From: Actinernus sp. WN-2022
Lineage: Eukaryota; Cnidaria; Anthozoa; Actiniaria; Actinernidae
Direction: 5' to 3'
Assembly: GCA_030867875.1 (NCBI GenBank)
Contig: JAOWCC010000271.1
Coordinates: 310,001 to 374,000, forward strand
DNA length: 64,000 nucleotides
Of the stretch, positions 36,701 through 48,700 are shown in pieces. Every line of letters starts with the position of its first letter. Positions within the stretch are counted from its first letter, which is position 1. The position numbers and the translations under genes are program-made. The notes under the pieces were generated by a model, which worked only from the letters and a program-made list of their open reading frames with translations, searched no databases and had not been told where the DNA came from.

Positions 36701-39700
36701 TGTACAGGGCATTCAATCATGTTACATTGCACCATCATATTGAGTACATGAGGGACACAGATGATGCAGATCTTCTAGTCATTGGTGGGTATGTACAGGC
36801 CATTCAATCATGTTACATTGCACCATCATTTCTAGTTCTCATATATTCTAGAATTAACTAATTGTTTCTTTTTCCTAGGGACACATTATTTTTTGAAGAC
36901 TTCAGCCTTAATGATGTATTGCAGTCTTTCTACCACAGAAGGCAAAAATCCAGTGCAGGAGGGAGTGTACTTTGTTATAAATGTAAAGACTCAGGTACAG
37001 TAGTGTTCAAGAATAATAGTTCAACAGGGGAAGTGAAATTTCACCTGGAAAAGTGAAATTTCCCTTGAAGAAAATGGAAATTTAACCACAAGTGAAATCT
37101 CTGTTGACTTTTAGGTAAATTTAATTTTACAAATGTGCTTGTTCAGATGAAATTTTGCTTCCCCTGTTGAAATGTTTTCAAACTACAGTACTGTATATGT
37201 ATATCACATACATTGTATTACGCCACATTGACCAGGTTGGAGCCATAGATCATCAACTGCATCTAACTATCGTTAAATAGTTAATACAGATATTACATTA
37301 GACAATGTCTCTGCTGGGATTGGTTGGGTAGGAATTAAGCAGTTGGAGTGTTCTATTAAGCCTTCATTTTTTACTTGGTATATTGTTTCTGTTTGGAGAA
37401 TGAGTCCCATCAGAGTCTATATGTTTAGTAAGTTACAGGGGGTCATAATCCCAATGTTTTCTTCTTTTTTTATACTGACAGAAACAACTAAGTTTGGGAT
37501 ATTAGAAATCAATGTGGATAAAAAAGTGACTGCATTCATGGAAAAGCCAAGTCCAGAGTCTACTCCATCAAGATGGGCTGTAAGTGTACATTAAACACTT
37601 ACGAGTTGATTCCTGAAGGGACAGTCATTTGTGATTTGTTATAATTATATATAGACATAAGTTTAACTACCTGATATGAGTGAGGTTTGTCGTCTTCTCT
37701 TCGGGAAGCTGCTTTTCAACACGCTGCCAGCATCGCTATACAGCATTTTTAGTATTGTTTTGTGTCTTTCTTGCATGATTCTTTTTTATTTCCCAATTTC
37801 TCTCTCGCATGCTTGATAAAGATGTAAATTGTTTCTTTGGAGTTGGTTCCATTTTAAATGCATTCTTTCAATGAAAAATAGTTAGCTTTTGATGAAGATC
37901 TAGACATTTTGGTAAACAAATATTTCCCGCCTTTAGCTAGCCAGTGGTGCGCATGACACGTCACACCACCTTCTGTCATGATGTGATCACGTGGCGGGCA
38001 ACAATTGATTAATTGTTGCCTGTACGGGATACATTGGATTTTGATGACTGCCATAATTATGTTACCCTGAATCAGCCAATGAGAGTGTGCGTTGTGTCTG
38101 GAAAACTTATGGCTAAATTGTAACAATGTAATTTAACATATATGTTACAGGTCAAATTTATTTTCTGGTCATTGTTATTTTTATCAACCTAGGTTATTTT
38201 TTTTACCTAGTAGGTAATTCTTGTGTACTGAAATATTAATTTACCCTTCCCCTCTATTTTGCTACTTATCAGTTCCTTCTCCATTGGAGCAATCTTTGAC
38301 GATACTATGAATATGACTTGACATGTTAACTCAATCTGCAAATCTGCATTTTTTCAGCTAAGGAACACAGAAATTACTGTCGCTGCATGACCACCACTGA
38401 AACACTTATTCATGCATTTGTTACGTCCAAACTCGATAATTGTAATTCCTATTACACAGCCTCCCTAACTATCTTATACATAAGTTACAATCTGTTCAGA
38501 ATGCTGCTGCCTGTATCCTAACTTATTCTAAGAAAAATGATTGTATCGCACCAGTGTCCTTACTAGAGAACTCCACTGCCAGGCTACCAGTAGATAAGTG
38601 TATTACATTTAAGTTATTATTGTTAACGTATAGAGCGGTTTTCAGTTGAGGGTTGACAAACCAAATGCAAATTACCCACAGCCAGCCAATCATAGGAGCG
38701 AGTAATCACAAGTAACTCATAAATGGCTTCCCTGTGAGCCAATGACAAACCAAAGCACAACCAAAACCAATTTGCGTTTGGTTTTACTTTGGGTTCTGAT
38801 TGGTTGGTTTACTTTCTCAGCCAATAGGAGAGCTTAGTAAACGCAAAACCAAAACACTTCCGACACTCAATTGAAATCCGCTCTAAGACACTTAATAACC
38901 TAGCTCCTGTCCATCTACAAGAATTATTAACTATATACAAGCCTACCCGAACACTCTGATCCTCAGCTGATACATTACGCCTTGCCCATCCTTACTGCCA
39001 GACTTAATTAAGTCCTATGGTCAGCGGGCCTTCCAAGTATCTGCACCTACAAATGTACATTATGGAACTCTCTCCCATTAAATATTATACACCAAAGTCC
39101 ATCCGTTAATGAATTCAAAGCTAAACTAAAACACTACCTTTTTTGACCTACATGTACCTATAATCTGTACACAGTAATCAGTCTTGTTTTCAGCTGAATG
39201 TAATTTATGCACAGATATTTATATTTACACTTATTTAGTACATGTAGTTGTCAAGCGCATAGAACATTTATGTATATACGGTATACAAATGTCATTATTA
39301 TTATTCTCCATCTCCTTACGGTGCTACATTGTACCCATATAATACTATGCTAATTACCATATGATATTTTGCCTTTACTGTCCTTGCTGGTACATGTACT
39401 TGAACCAGTAAGCATCAGATCTGTTGGTCAGACCCTTAACCACTGTGCCACTGAGTAATTGATGTGAAGCACCATACTCATTTACTATATGGTGCTACTA
39501 GTACCCATGGCCTATTCCCCATGGTCCAGTCCTAATTTGCATATTTGCAGTAAAAACCTAATATAATAGCTTGGAATGTGACTAAAACTGTACACAATTG
39601 ATGACACAAACCCTGCCAAAGTACAGCATTTAACATAAAATACAAGTGGAAAAAATACATGCTGACAAGCAGTACTGGCAGATGGTCGGTTCCAACTTGG

Positions 39701-42700
39701 GGACCTCTGGCCCCCTCATCAGGCGTGCACAGTGACTACAATAAATTATTATTACCGTACGGTAAAAAATAAAAATACAGTGTGAATCCAAGAAATTACC
39801 TAGGTTGTAAACAATATCCTAGGTTAAAATGAATTTTACATGAAAATAAATTTGATGTGTAACATATACATGTAAATAATTATATATTTAAGCAGATAGT
39901 ACCTATTATTATAGCACATGACACCTCCCTGTTAGCTCAATGGCAAAGTGCTGGTCTGTCATACGGAAGGTCGCAGATTTGAAACTCCCACCAGACCAAC
40001 ATTCCAGGCCTTAAAATAACTGAGTAGAAGGTAAAAATCAACATGTGAGTTGAGCGTTGAGTGCAGAGAATATATGAATGTAGAAAGGAGTGTGTGGAAT
40101 GAGTCTCCGATACATTCTGAGGATAAACAAAAGATTTAACATTTAAAGTGCTGTCTTTACATAATCCAACAGTAAACAGTTAGCCATTCACATCTAATCG
40201 GACAAGGATGTAAAATCATAGAACTAGATCAACATAGGATCATGTGGAAGATAAATGAATACTGCACTATACAGTATGTTAGTGGTAGATGTGTTACCCT
40301 CTATATACATAAAGTGCCTTTACTGTTTCCTTAACTCTACTTAGGTTTGACTATAGTTTGATTCCAGGTGATACACATTCACTCATCTGACTTTTTTTTA
40401 CAGTGCCCATGCTTCTATGTAATAAGTCATCACAGCCTCCCACTTGTCAAGGAATTTCTTGAAGAGAAGAAGGTACGAAGGGTAGGCTGTTAATTTAAAG
40501 TGCACCTACATGTAACCCCTCTTGCAACTTTTACACCTACATTATGTATGAACCAGTATGAAAGATTTAAGTACAATGTAGTTATGTGAAGAATGTTTGG
40601 GTTAATTTAGAGAGTCAATACTGTACACCCACTGCTTGTATATAATTGCTAAAAGTTGGCCTTCCATGACCCATGACCTGCATAAGTAAAAACCTGGGTC
40701 GATTCCTGGGTTGCATCATCTCATTAATTATTCTCCATGCCACTTTTCTATTCAACAACAACATCGATTTATAGAGTTTGATTTGTTATTAAAGAAAAAA
40801 ATCCTTTTAGTCAAACTTTTAAGCCTTTCTTTTAATAATTGCAAAACTTGTCGAATTTGTGGGATGACCTCAACCCACCTAGGAATCGACCCAGCTGGCT
40901 AGTTTTACTTATGCAGTCAAGGGTCAGGGATCGAAGGCCAACTTGTATCAATTTTGAAGAAGCGTAGAGTGTAAAGTATTCTCTCTAAACCAAAACTTTC
41001 TTCACAGAAAATATTAATACAGTGTACAATAATGTACTCAAAACTTTTCGGAGGTTCATAGGACTGGTAAAAAAATAGTAAGAGGGGTTAGGTGCTCTTT
41101 ACCTGCAATAATCTGCTCAGTCATTTTCTCTTGACTCAGTTTTGCTTAGTTTTCAAACACAAATCATTGAGGATATTTCATATATTTTTTCATACTCTTT
41201 AGAAAGTCAATTGATATGGTGGACATTGTTTTATGCTCCCATTAAACGCTTTAGGGTAGTCCAATCAAAGAGAGGGATGCTCCTGGAAACTTCATACGCT
41301 ATTTACAAACAAGGTACCGTTTCTTTCATCTAACAGTGAAAGCAGCTTATAAGATTAAGATTATAACAATAACGACATACATGTAGGTAAATAACTTAAT
41401 AAATATAATTATCAGTCCCGAGTGGCGCGAAAGGTAGTGTTTTTTGTCGTTCCCTTGAAGATCCAAACTTAGTCACAAGATAAGGTGATTCTATCTTTAA
41501 ATCCTGCTAGCAAACATTTTCGACGACATGCCGCCAAAAAGTAAGAAAATTTTTAGTAAAGATAGCGATCATCCAACCTTGGAAGTCGATTCCGAAGACC
41601 TCGAAAAATCCAACATGGCGTCTCTTGGTAGTTGGCAAGCCTGGAAGATTTTCTCGATCGATGCTTAAGACAGCAATCAGAACAAATTAATGATTTGTTC
41701 CTAAAGTACTCCAAATTGACAAAAGTGGATCTCGATGAAGTTAAGAAAAGCCAAGATTTTCTAAGTTCGAAATTCGACGGCTTGATTGATTCCGTGAACG
41801 CACTTAAAGCCGAGAATGGCGACCTTCAATTGCAGAATTCCAAGTTGACGGTCGGAGTTGACAAGCTAGAAGGAAAAGCCGCTACAGCAGAGAATGACCT
41901 AGAGAATTTAAAGCAGTATCTGTGCCGAGATCTATTGGAAATTCATAGTGTAAACCACTCACTGCTCGGGATGAGAATACTAACGATATTGTGAAGAAGG
42001 TTGCCCAGTTAATTGACCCTGAAATGGAACTGAACGAATCAGACATCTCTATTAGCCACCGTCTACCTTCCGCCGAGGGTTATATTCCGCCAATCACTGT
42101 CAAATTTACTCGACGAGCTGCGCGAGACAAAATCTATAATATGAAACGCCAACTTAATAAGGTCAATGAGTGCTTTAGATTTGGGTTTCCAGCAAGAAAA
42201 AATGCAGAGCTACTCAACGAAGTGAAGTCATTTAAGAGAAATCATCACTTCAAGTTTGCTTGGACCAAGCAAGGCAAAGTCCTCCTAAGAAAAGAAGATA
42301 GCTCGTCCTCTCAAGTGTTGTTTTTCAAAGCCAGATACTTAGACCAGCGCAACAGAGTTAGTCTCCTCTACTAACTCTGAGCGCAATGAGTAATGGACAT
42401 ATCCTGTTGAGTCAGCATACCTTGTAAACATTCATCTACATGAAGGACGTACTCGACTATGACCTGTAGCATCTCTAAAATGCATCGGACGACAGGAAGA
42501 CACACAGAACTGGTAAATATAATAAGTAAAGTTTATTTTGATACAAGTTTAAAGATTTCAGCTTTAGAATTAACGCTATATTCATCCTGCAAATTTAAGG
42601 TAAACAAGGCAAAATCCGGGGGAAATCTGTTTGACAACTGACGAATCCGGCCACAGGAAGCCCAAAACCAATTTTGAGGATGGTAAGCCTGTGGTGTGGC

Positions 42701-45700
42701 TTTAATATTCACCACACAGCTTAATTCTCAACTTTTTTGTGAAAATGGAAAAGGTCCACCAAAGAAAATATTCTGGAGTTCTTTTTGTTAATGTGGAATC
42801 CATTTTCAAAGGTGAGGAGGTTCGAGTCTCTCGAATTCCACGACACAGAAGCGTGAACTTTTCCACGACACAGAAGTGTGAATTTTTCCGCGAACTGATT
42901 TGAATAATCAATTAGTCGGCAGTGTTTGTTTTGCTTGGCGATACATGCACCGAACTTCCTAGAGACGTTTAGAAATTGAGATACTTTACGAATCAAATGT
43001 TTTGAAAGTTTTTTTTTATATTCGTTTTGTGTCTGAACAATTTCGCCTGATGCCGGAAATGCTTTGAGTCGAAGGTGAGTCGATTAGTTTCTAAATTGCT
43101 GTGAAATCGCACTGTATACGAATGGATTTACGACTTCTATCTATCAAGAACGTACATATGTTGATGTTCCTACATCTACAAAGACACAACAATTAAAACC
43201 TACTATGAGGTACCGGTATTGTAACCTAAATTTACACTGAGAGGTGCAGGTAATCTGTCGGGGGTAATCTGTTAATATATTTTTCTTTGAGACTGTGCGG
43301 GTAATAGGCCGGAAATTACGGTAAGCCTAATGGTTTCTATTTGGGCTCCCTCGCCACTTGCAACCCCATAATCATGTATATAATCATGGTATTTATATCT
43401 GTGGCAAATAAAGAAATGAAAAATGAAATGAAATCAGTCTCACTCTTTCTCTCTCCTACATGTATTTATGTATAGACATGCTGTCCTACATGTATATGTA
43501 AACTATTTGTCTGTTATTGCTTTAATATCTTAGTTTTTTCTTACTTAATTGCCACCTGTGCCTCGTTTTGCTAAATGTGGGTCAAGTAATAATGTGTAAA
43601 CTTATTATATTGAATAAAGTTGAAGTTATGTTAAAATTTATAATTAACTTTTAAAAGTAGCTTTACCTTTAGTTTGTCAATGTACATGTATTTGTACCAT
43701 TTGACAATTAGTGTCTGAATACTCTATCTAACTGTTTATCTAAAGAATTTGAGCAGTTTTGATTGAGTGTCGTAAAACCAAAACCAGAGGCATGCAATCA
43801 CAGGAGCAAGTAATAATGCAATGAACCAATCAGGAGCAAGTATAAAAACACAATGAACCAATCAGGAGCATGAACCAATCACAAACTGAAGTAATTCGTG
43901 ATTGGTTTTACTTGAACCAAACGCGAGGAAAAGTAAATGCAATCATGGATAACTAACCAATCAAACTCGAAATCATGCAGTCACCTAATTACTTTTCAAC
44001 ACTTTTCAACACAAAAACCGCTCTATAAACTCTGGTCTGACATTGACACAGGTAAGTCAGTACTATAAACATGTTCCAAAACCTCATGATTAATTAATGA
44101 GCATTTGTGACCTTTCACGAGAAAACGTACACTAACGCTTTTCCGTTAAACGGGCAAATTTAAACGGTTAGTAAACGCTTTTTCGGGTCGTTTAAACGCT
44201 TTTTCAGATCGTTTAAACGCTTTTTCAGATCGTTTAAACGCTTTTTCAGAACGTTTAAACGCTTTTTCAGATTGTGTAAACGCTTTTTCAGATCGTTTAA
44301 ACGAATTTTCAGACCGTTTAAACGGGCAGCTTCGGAAAGCAAACGGTTTACCAAACGTTTAAGAGGGCATCCATGTGAAAACCATGCACCCTGAAAAAAT
44401 GAGTCTACATGGTACATCTCAGATTTTGTTCATATTTTGCACATATGTTACTATTGGCCTGGCATTAGACTTGGTAGAATATTTTGGAAAAATTCCAAAA
44501 ACTGTAAGAGATATGGGGGTCAGTACGAACTGCCTCGGTTTGAGGGGTATTTCCACTATGTATTTTTAGTCATGTTTACAGAATATTTTTGAACAAACCA
44601 TATAAGCTATATACACAAAACGTTTCTACAGCATAAACACGACCAATTGCAATTTAATTATGATATAAGTGCCAATAAATATTCAGTATTCAAGGAGTAA
44701 GGCTTTCATGTACAAGTGACTTCCGAAATTATTTTTCAAAAAGTCAAATTTTAGGGTAAAATGACATTCGAATACTATCGATGCGGCGAAATTGTAGAAG
44801 ATGAGAGAGTTATTATTTTGTAGATCAGTCATTTGGAAATACAACTGGGGACTAAAAAGTTTGTAAAGTTTATTCAGCTTAGGAGCAGTGAGGCCAAAGT
44901 AACATACTCCCAACGCCCGGGTCCAACGTAAATAAACAATCAACGCCAGATGCAATCTGTATCGTGTGCAGAATAACGGGACAAATAACGGACAGGAATG
45001 AGAAACATAGCCCTAAAATAACTGGGTGATAAATTTATTTGTCACTTATGCCTATGGTTTTGCAATAAACAACAACTAATTAACAATCAACTTCAAAATA
45101 AGAGAAATTAGTAATACGAAGGATGAATCAGCGATAAATGCATACCTGATTCTAGCCTTATTTGTGCTCTCCTCCCCAGCTCTGTCATGGTCTCGAAGCC
45201 ACAACTTACGATAATTATCTTCTTGTCGATTTTACACAGAACATTTACCCATTATAGTTTAAACAGATGGCTTTGTAGCATCCGCCATTTTATTTAGGAC
45301 TAGAACCCAGTCTGCTGTTGTGCACCACAGGTAGCCCGAACACATATGTGTACATTCCATGTGGAATATTGGAAGAAAAAACTCGACCGTTGAATCAGCC
45401 TTTCCTTTCTTGTCTATTTATATATATATATATTGCTGATCAGATCCCTACACGCTAGGAGATCCGGTGTTTTATCATTTCGTCTGTGGTGCCCAACATA
45501 TATACCAGAGTGGGTAATTTATATTGAAATATTTATGAATCTCATGAAACAGAACTGAAAATAATCATAATGCACTACTTAATACATCTACATAATTTTG
45601 TTTGCACAACTTTATTTTTTTCAAGCTGATTATAGGTTAAAATTACCCATGATGCACCTGATATATGTAACTGTTATGGGGTCAAATGTTTGCATACATT

Positions 45701-48700
45701 CATACACAAGGTCACAACAATGAATTATAAATGATTTCTAACATCCCGTGCATATATCCTGTATATTCACACGACCCACATACGGCCATCCCAATAAAAT
45801 GTTCCGTTTCCAATCGCCAGACCGACCCAATTTTTTTGGGAAAAGTTAACAAAAATACAAAGCTTGACATTGACCCAATTTTTGGGAAAAGTTTAAAAAA
45901 ATATATTGAAGAACATACTTTCAAGTACACCTCTTTTCCTAGCTCTCTACGTATTTGCATTTTATTGGGATGGCCAAATCAGCTGTGTCGGTGCCGAACT
46001 GGAGCGCAGTGCCATCCTGGAAAGCGAAGTTCAGAAATGTCTGACGTATGTTGCTATTGCTACAAACTATCTTAGAAAAGGGTTCAGAAAACATCTGGGT
46101 GAACGATGAAACATATTGTGTGGATCGTGACAGACTTTATCCAGACCTGAATTACGCTGGATTTACATATACATGTATGTGCGGGGCGCTTGTTCAGACA
46201 TAGCCTCCTCCGCAGGCATCTCATCTGCCTGCGGAGGAGGCTAGTTCAGACACACGGTAAGCCACGCAGTTTACAAGCATGAGTAGTTATGTTAGTTATC
46301 TTCCCATTAATGCGGCTGACCAACAAGCACTGAGGGTGGTCACTGCCAGATATTTGTTTAACGTCCAAAGTGGTTCCTTAGCGTCCTGTGATACACAGCT
46401 GCTGATGAATACGAGCGTCGTGAGATGCAATCTCGTTCCCAGAGCCCGCGATCATTTGACCAGCGCCAAGATACTGGCCAAAAGATCGCGGGTTATGAGA
46501 ACGAGATTGCGTGAGACGGGACCGCCATTTTACGTGATCATCCGATCGAGGCACGAGGGATCGAAAAGGCGTAGGCGCGAACACTGCGCTTCTCTGTTTC
46601 TCTTAATGTTGCCTGGGTGGCTAATTGAACGAGCAGGAAGCATACAAATGTTTTGCTGCACGGGTGGATATACGAGGAAACGTTGTTGCCGAAAAAAAAC
46701 TAACGAATGCGCACTGTGTCAAATTGTCTTGCCGGTGGGGTCTGGATTTGTGTTGCTAAGAAACACATATGCTGTGTGTCACTGGAGCCTAGTAAACATT
46801 GTTTTCCTCCATAGCCAATGTGAAAACATTGTTGCGGAAGCAAATTTTGCCTCATCGAAACAAAAAAATGTCTTTGAAATGCTTCAGAAAAATGTTTTCC
46901 TTTCTGGAAGATTGATTTTTTTTGCGCAAATTTTCCCGCGGACTTTGACTCGTTTTTACAGACAAATGTATGGAAAACTAAATCCACGATTGCATGCTTC
47001 CCAGCACAGCTACATACCTCAAATTTCGATCAATTAATCTTTTACCTGGTATCTTAAGTTTGTATCTGAAGAATATTTCAGAAATTCGATTTTACGGATT
47101 TTATTTGTCATCGGATTCCCATACAAACACTGTATTTCGCGCCATGTTTACAACCCTTTCAAAATGTCGGAATTATAATAAACCGCGAACTGGTCTATTA
47201 CCTTAAAACTGTAAAGAAATACGTTATTCTTTGTGTACGAGGTTGTAGTTTCTCAGCTGTAGGATGTCCGGTGTCCGCGGGGAACAGGATATCAGGACCG
47301 ACCTTTACGACCTTTACGTCTGCGAGCGGGCGAGGCTCGCGGCGTGATTTTTTTTTCACTTGTGTGGGTTGTTCTTTTATCTTTTGTTTTCCATATTGAT
47401 TTTCTTTGTTTTTTATGCAACGAGCTCCGCTATAGAGAGATACGAGGACGACAGTAACAAATCGCATACAAGTGTATCACAGGCAGCTTTAAGCAGAGAG
47501 TGAGCCATTATGCACTAGTCTAAATCAACCCCCACCTCCCCCTCCCACCCTGTCCCGGGTTGGGGGAGGAGGGGGGGGGGGGGGTTACTTTGACTAGTGC
47601 ATTACCTAAAATCAAAAATGAATAAAATACCCTGTCTAGACAGTACAGTACAGGTGAAAATATTTATAGATTTTATGATAATTTTACTTGACACGCGCCA
47701 TCAACAACATCCGCGCCAAGTGCCAAGGCATTTCATACAATTCTTAGTAAGGGGGTCGGGACATGCCTTCAACGGTAATATAGTTGTTTTTCCCTGGTAA
47801 CGCCGAGAAGATATGCCACATTCCCTCGTTGAATATACACAAAATGAGCACTTGATCAAGTCCAAATCCATCTCGTGGATAGGGCGGGAAATACACGTGC
47901 AGACGTTACACGCAGTTCCTGTCACGCAATTCTTGAGATATCATTATATCACTGAAGTGATTTCATCTATTTCGGTGATGCCACATTTGATTTCATGGAT
48001 TATACACACATTTTGGTATTTCAACGGAACGAACAGAATATTATGCACAAGATTGAAACAAATTGAGTCCGTAACAAGGTAGTAACGACATCAGAATGGC
48101 TTCCCGTTGATGAATCTAAACGGTTCTAACTTGGCCAACTATTCGATGAGCATATAATAAAGGGCTTCCAAGAAAACGAAACCATTAGGTTTTTTTTTAT
48201 TATGAAAAGAAAACATCGTTTCTTTACAGAATAAAAACTAAAAACTTGAATAGAGAATCGGCTGAAGAACCTAAATACGACTGTACGTGCATTTCTACTT
48301 GTCACTCATTCACTCCGCTACAGAGGCTCGCAAAATTCAGAGTGACTCGCCGGATTAGAAGCTGTATTTAAAGCGTAGCGTAGTTTGAAATCCTCTATAT
48401 ATCATATTCAAAGAAAATTCATTGTCTTTGATCCAATCAAACAATTTTAAACGAAGATACTGCCATAAACTATGAGTACCTATTTTTCAGCTTTGACTCC
48501 GTCAAACTCGACAATAATTCAGTCACTTTAGACATCTGCATATCGGGTGATGGACTTGGTCACCCTTCAAAACTAAAATAATATTGAAAATGAATGTGCA
48601 TTCGAATTCTTAAAGCAATTATTGGCAGAAAATCTGTGAAGTTCACCGTATTTTCGATTTTAATCGGAAAAAAATCGCCGTGTCGCCATATCGTCGTTTG

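Larger units (their letters stand above)
37580..40403. other. Nucleotidyltransferase intron 5
   Basis: It holds a degenerate LINE with a MITE inside (38380-39146) and a SINE (39923-40210). The stretch 37600-38370 has no recognisable feature. Confidence 0.6.

Noticed and set aside
33194..36743. Several 77-79 codon ORFs inside the donor array
   Set aside because: They arise only where 93-bp units keep the frame for two or three repeats. Each joins exon, donor and intron sequence, so they are by-products of the array.
29481..36829. CRISPR-like array
   Set aside because: Units are contiguous and near identical with no variable spacers, and the genome is eukaryotic. The repeat is a copy of an exon end and its donor.
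41142..41333. 63-codon ORF covering nucleotidyltransferase exon 7
   Set aside because: It is in a different frame from exon 7. The exon's own frame gives the family motif DAPGNF with correct splice phases.
44160..44417. Minus-strand leucine-zipper-like ORF (RLNDLKK repeats)
   Set aside because: The 7-residue period is a translation of the 21-bp DNA repeat in a transposon end. The mirrored array at 54966-55169 gives a similar false peptide.
46279..47037. 252-residue plus-strand ORF
   Set aside because: It reads through a GCAATCTCGTTCCC-type MITE and has no domain or consistent composition. It is most likely chance in a GC-richer patch.
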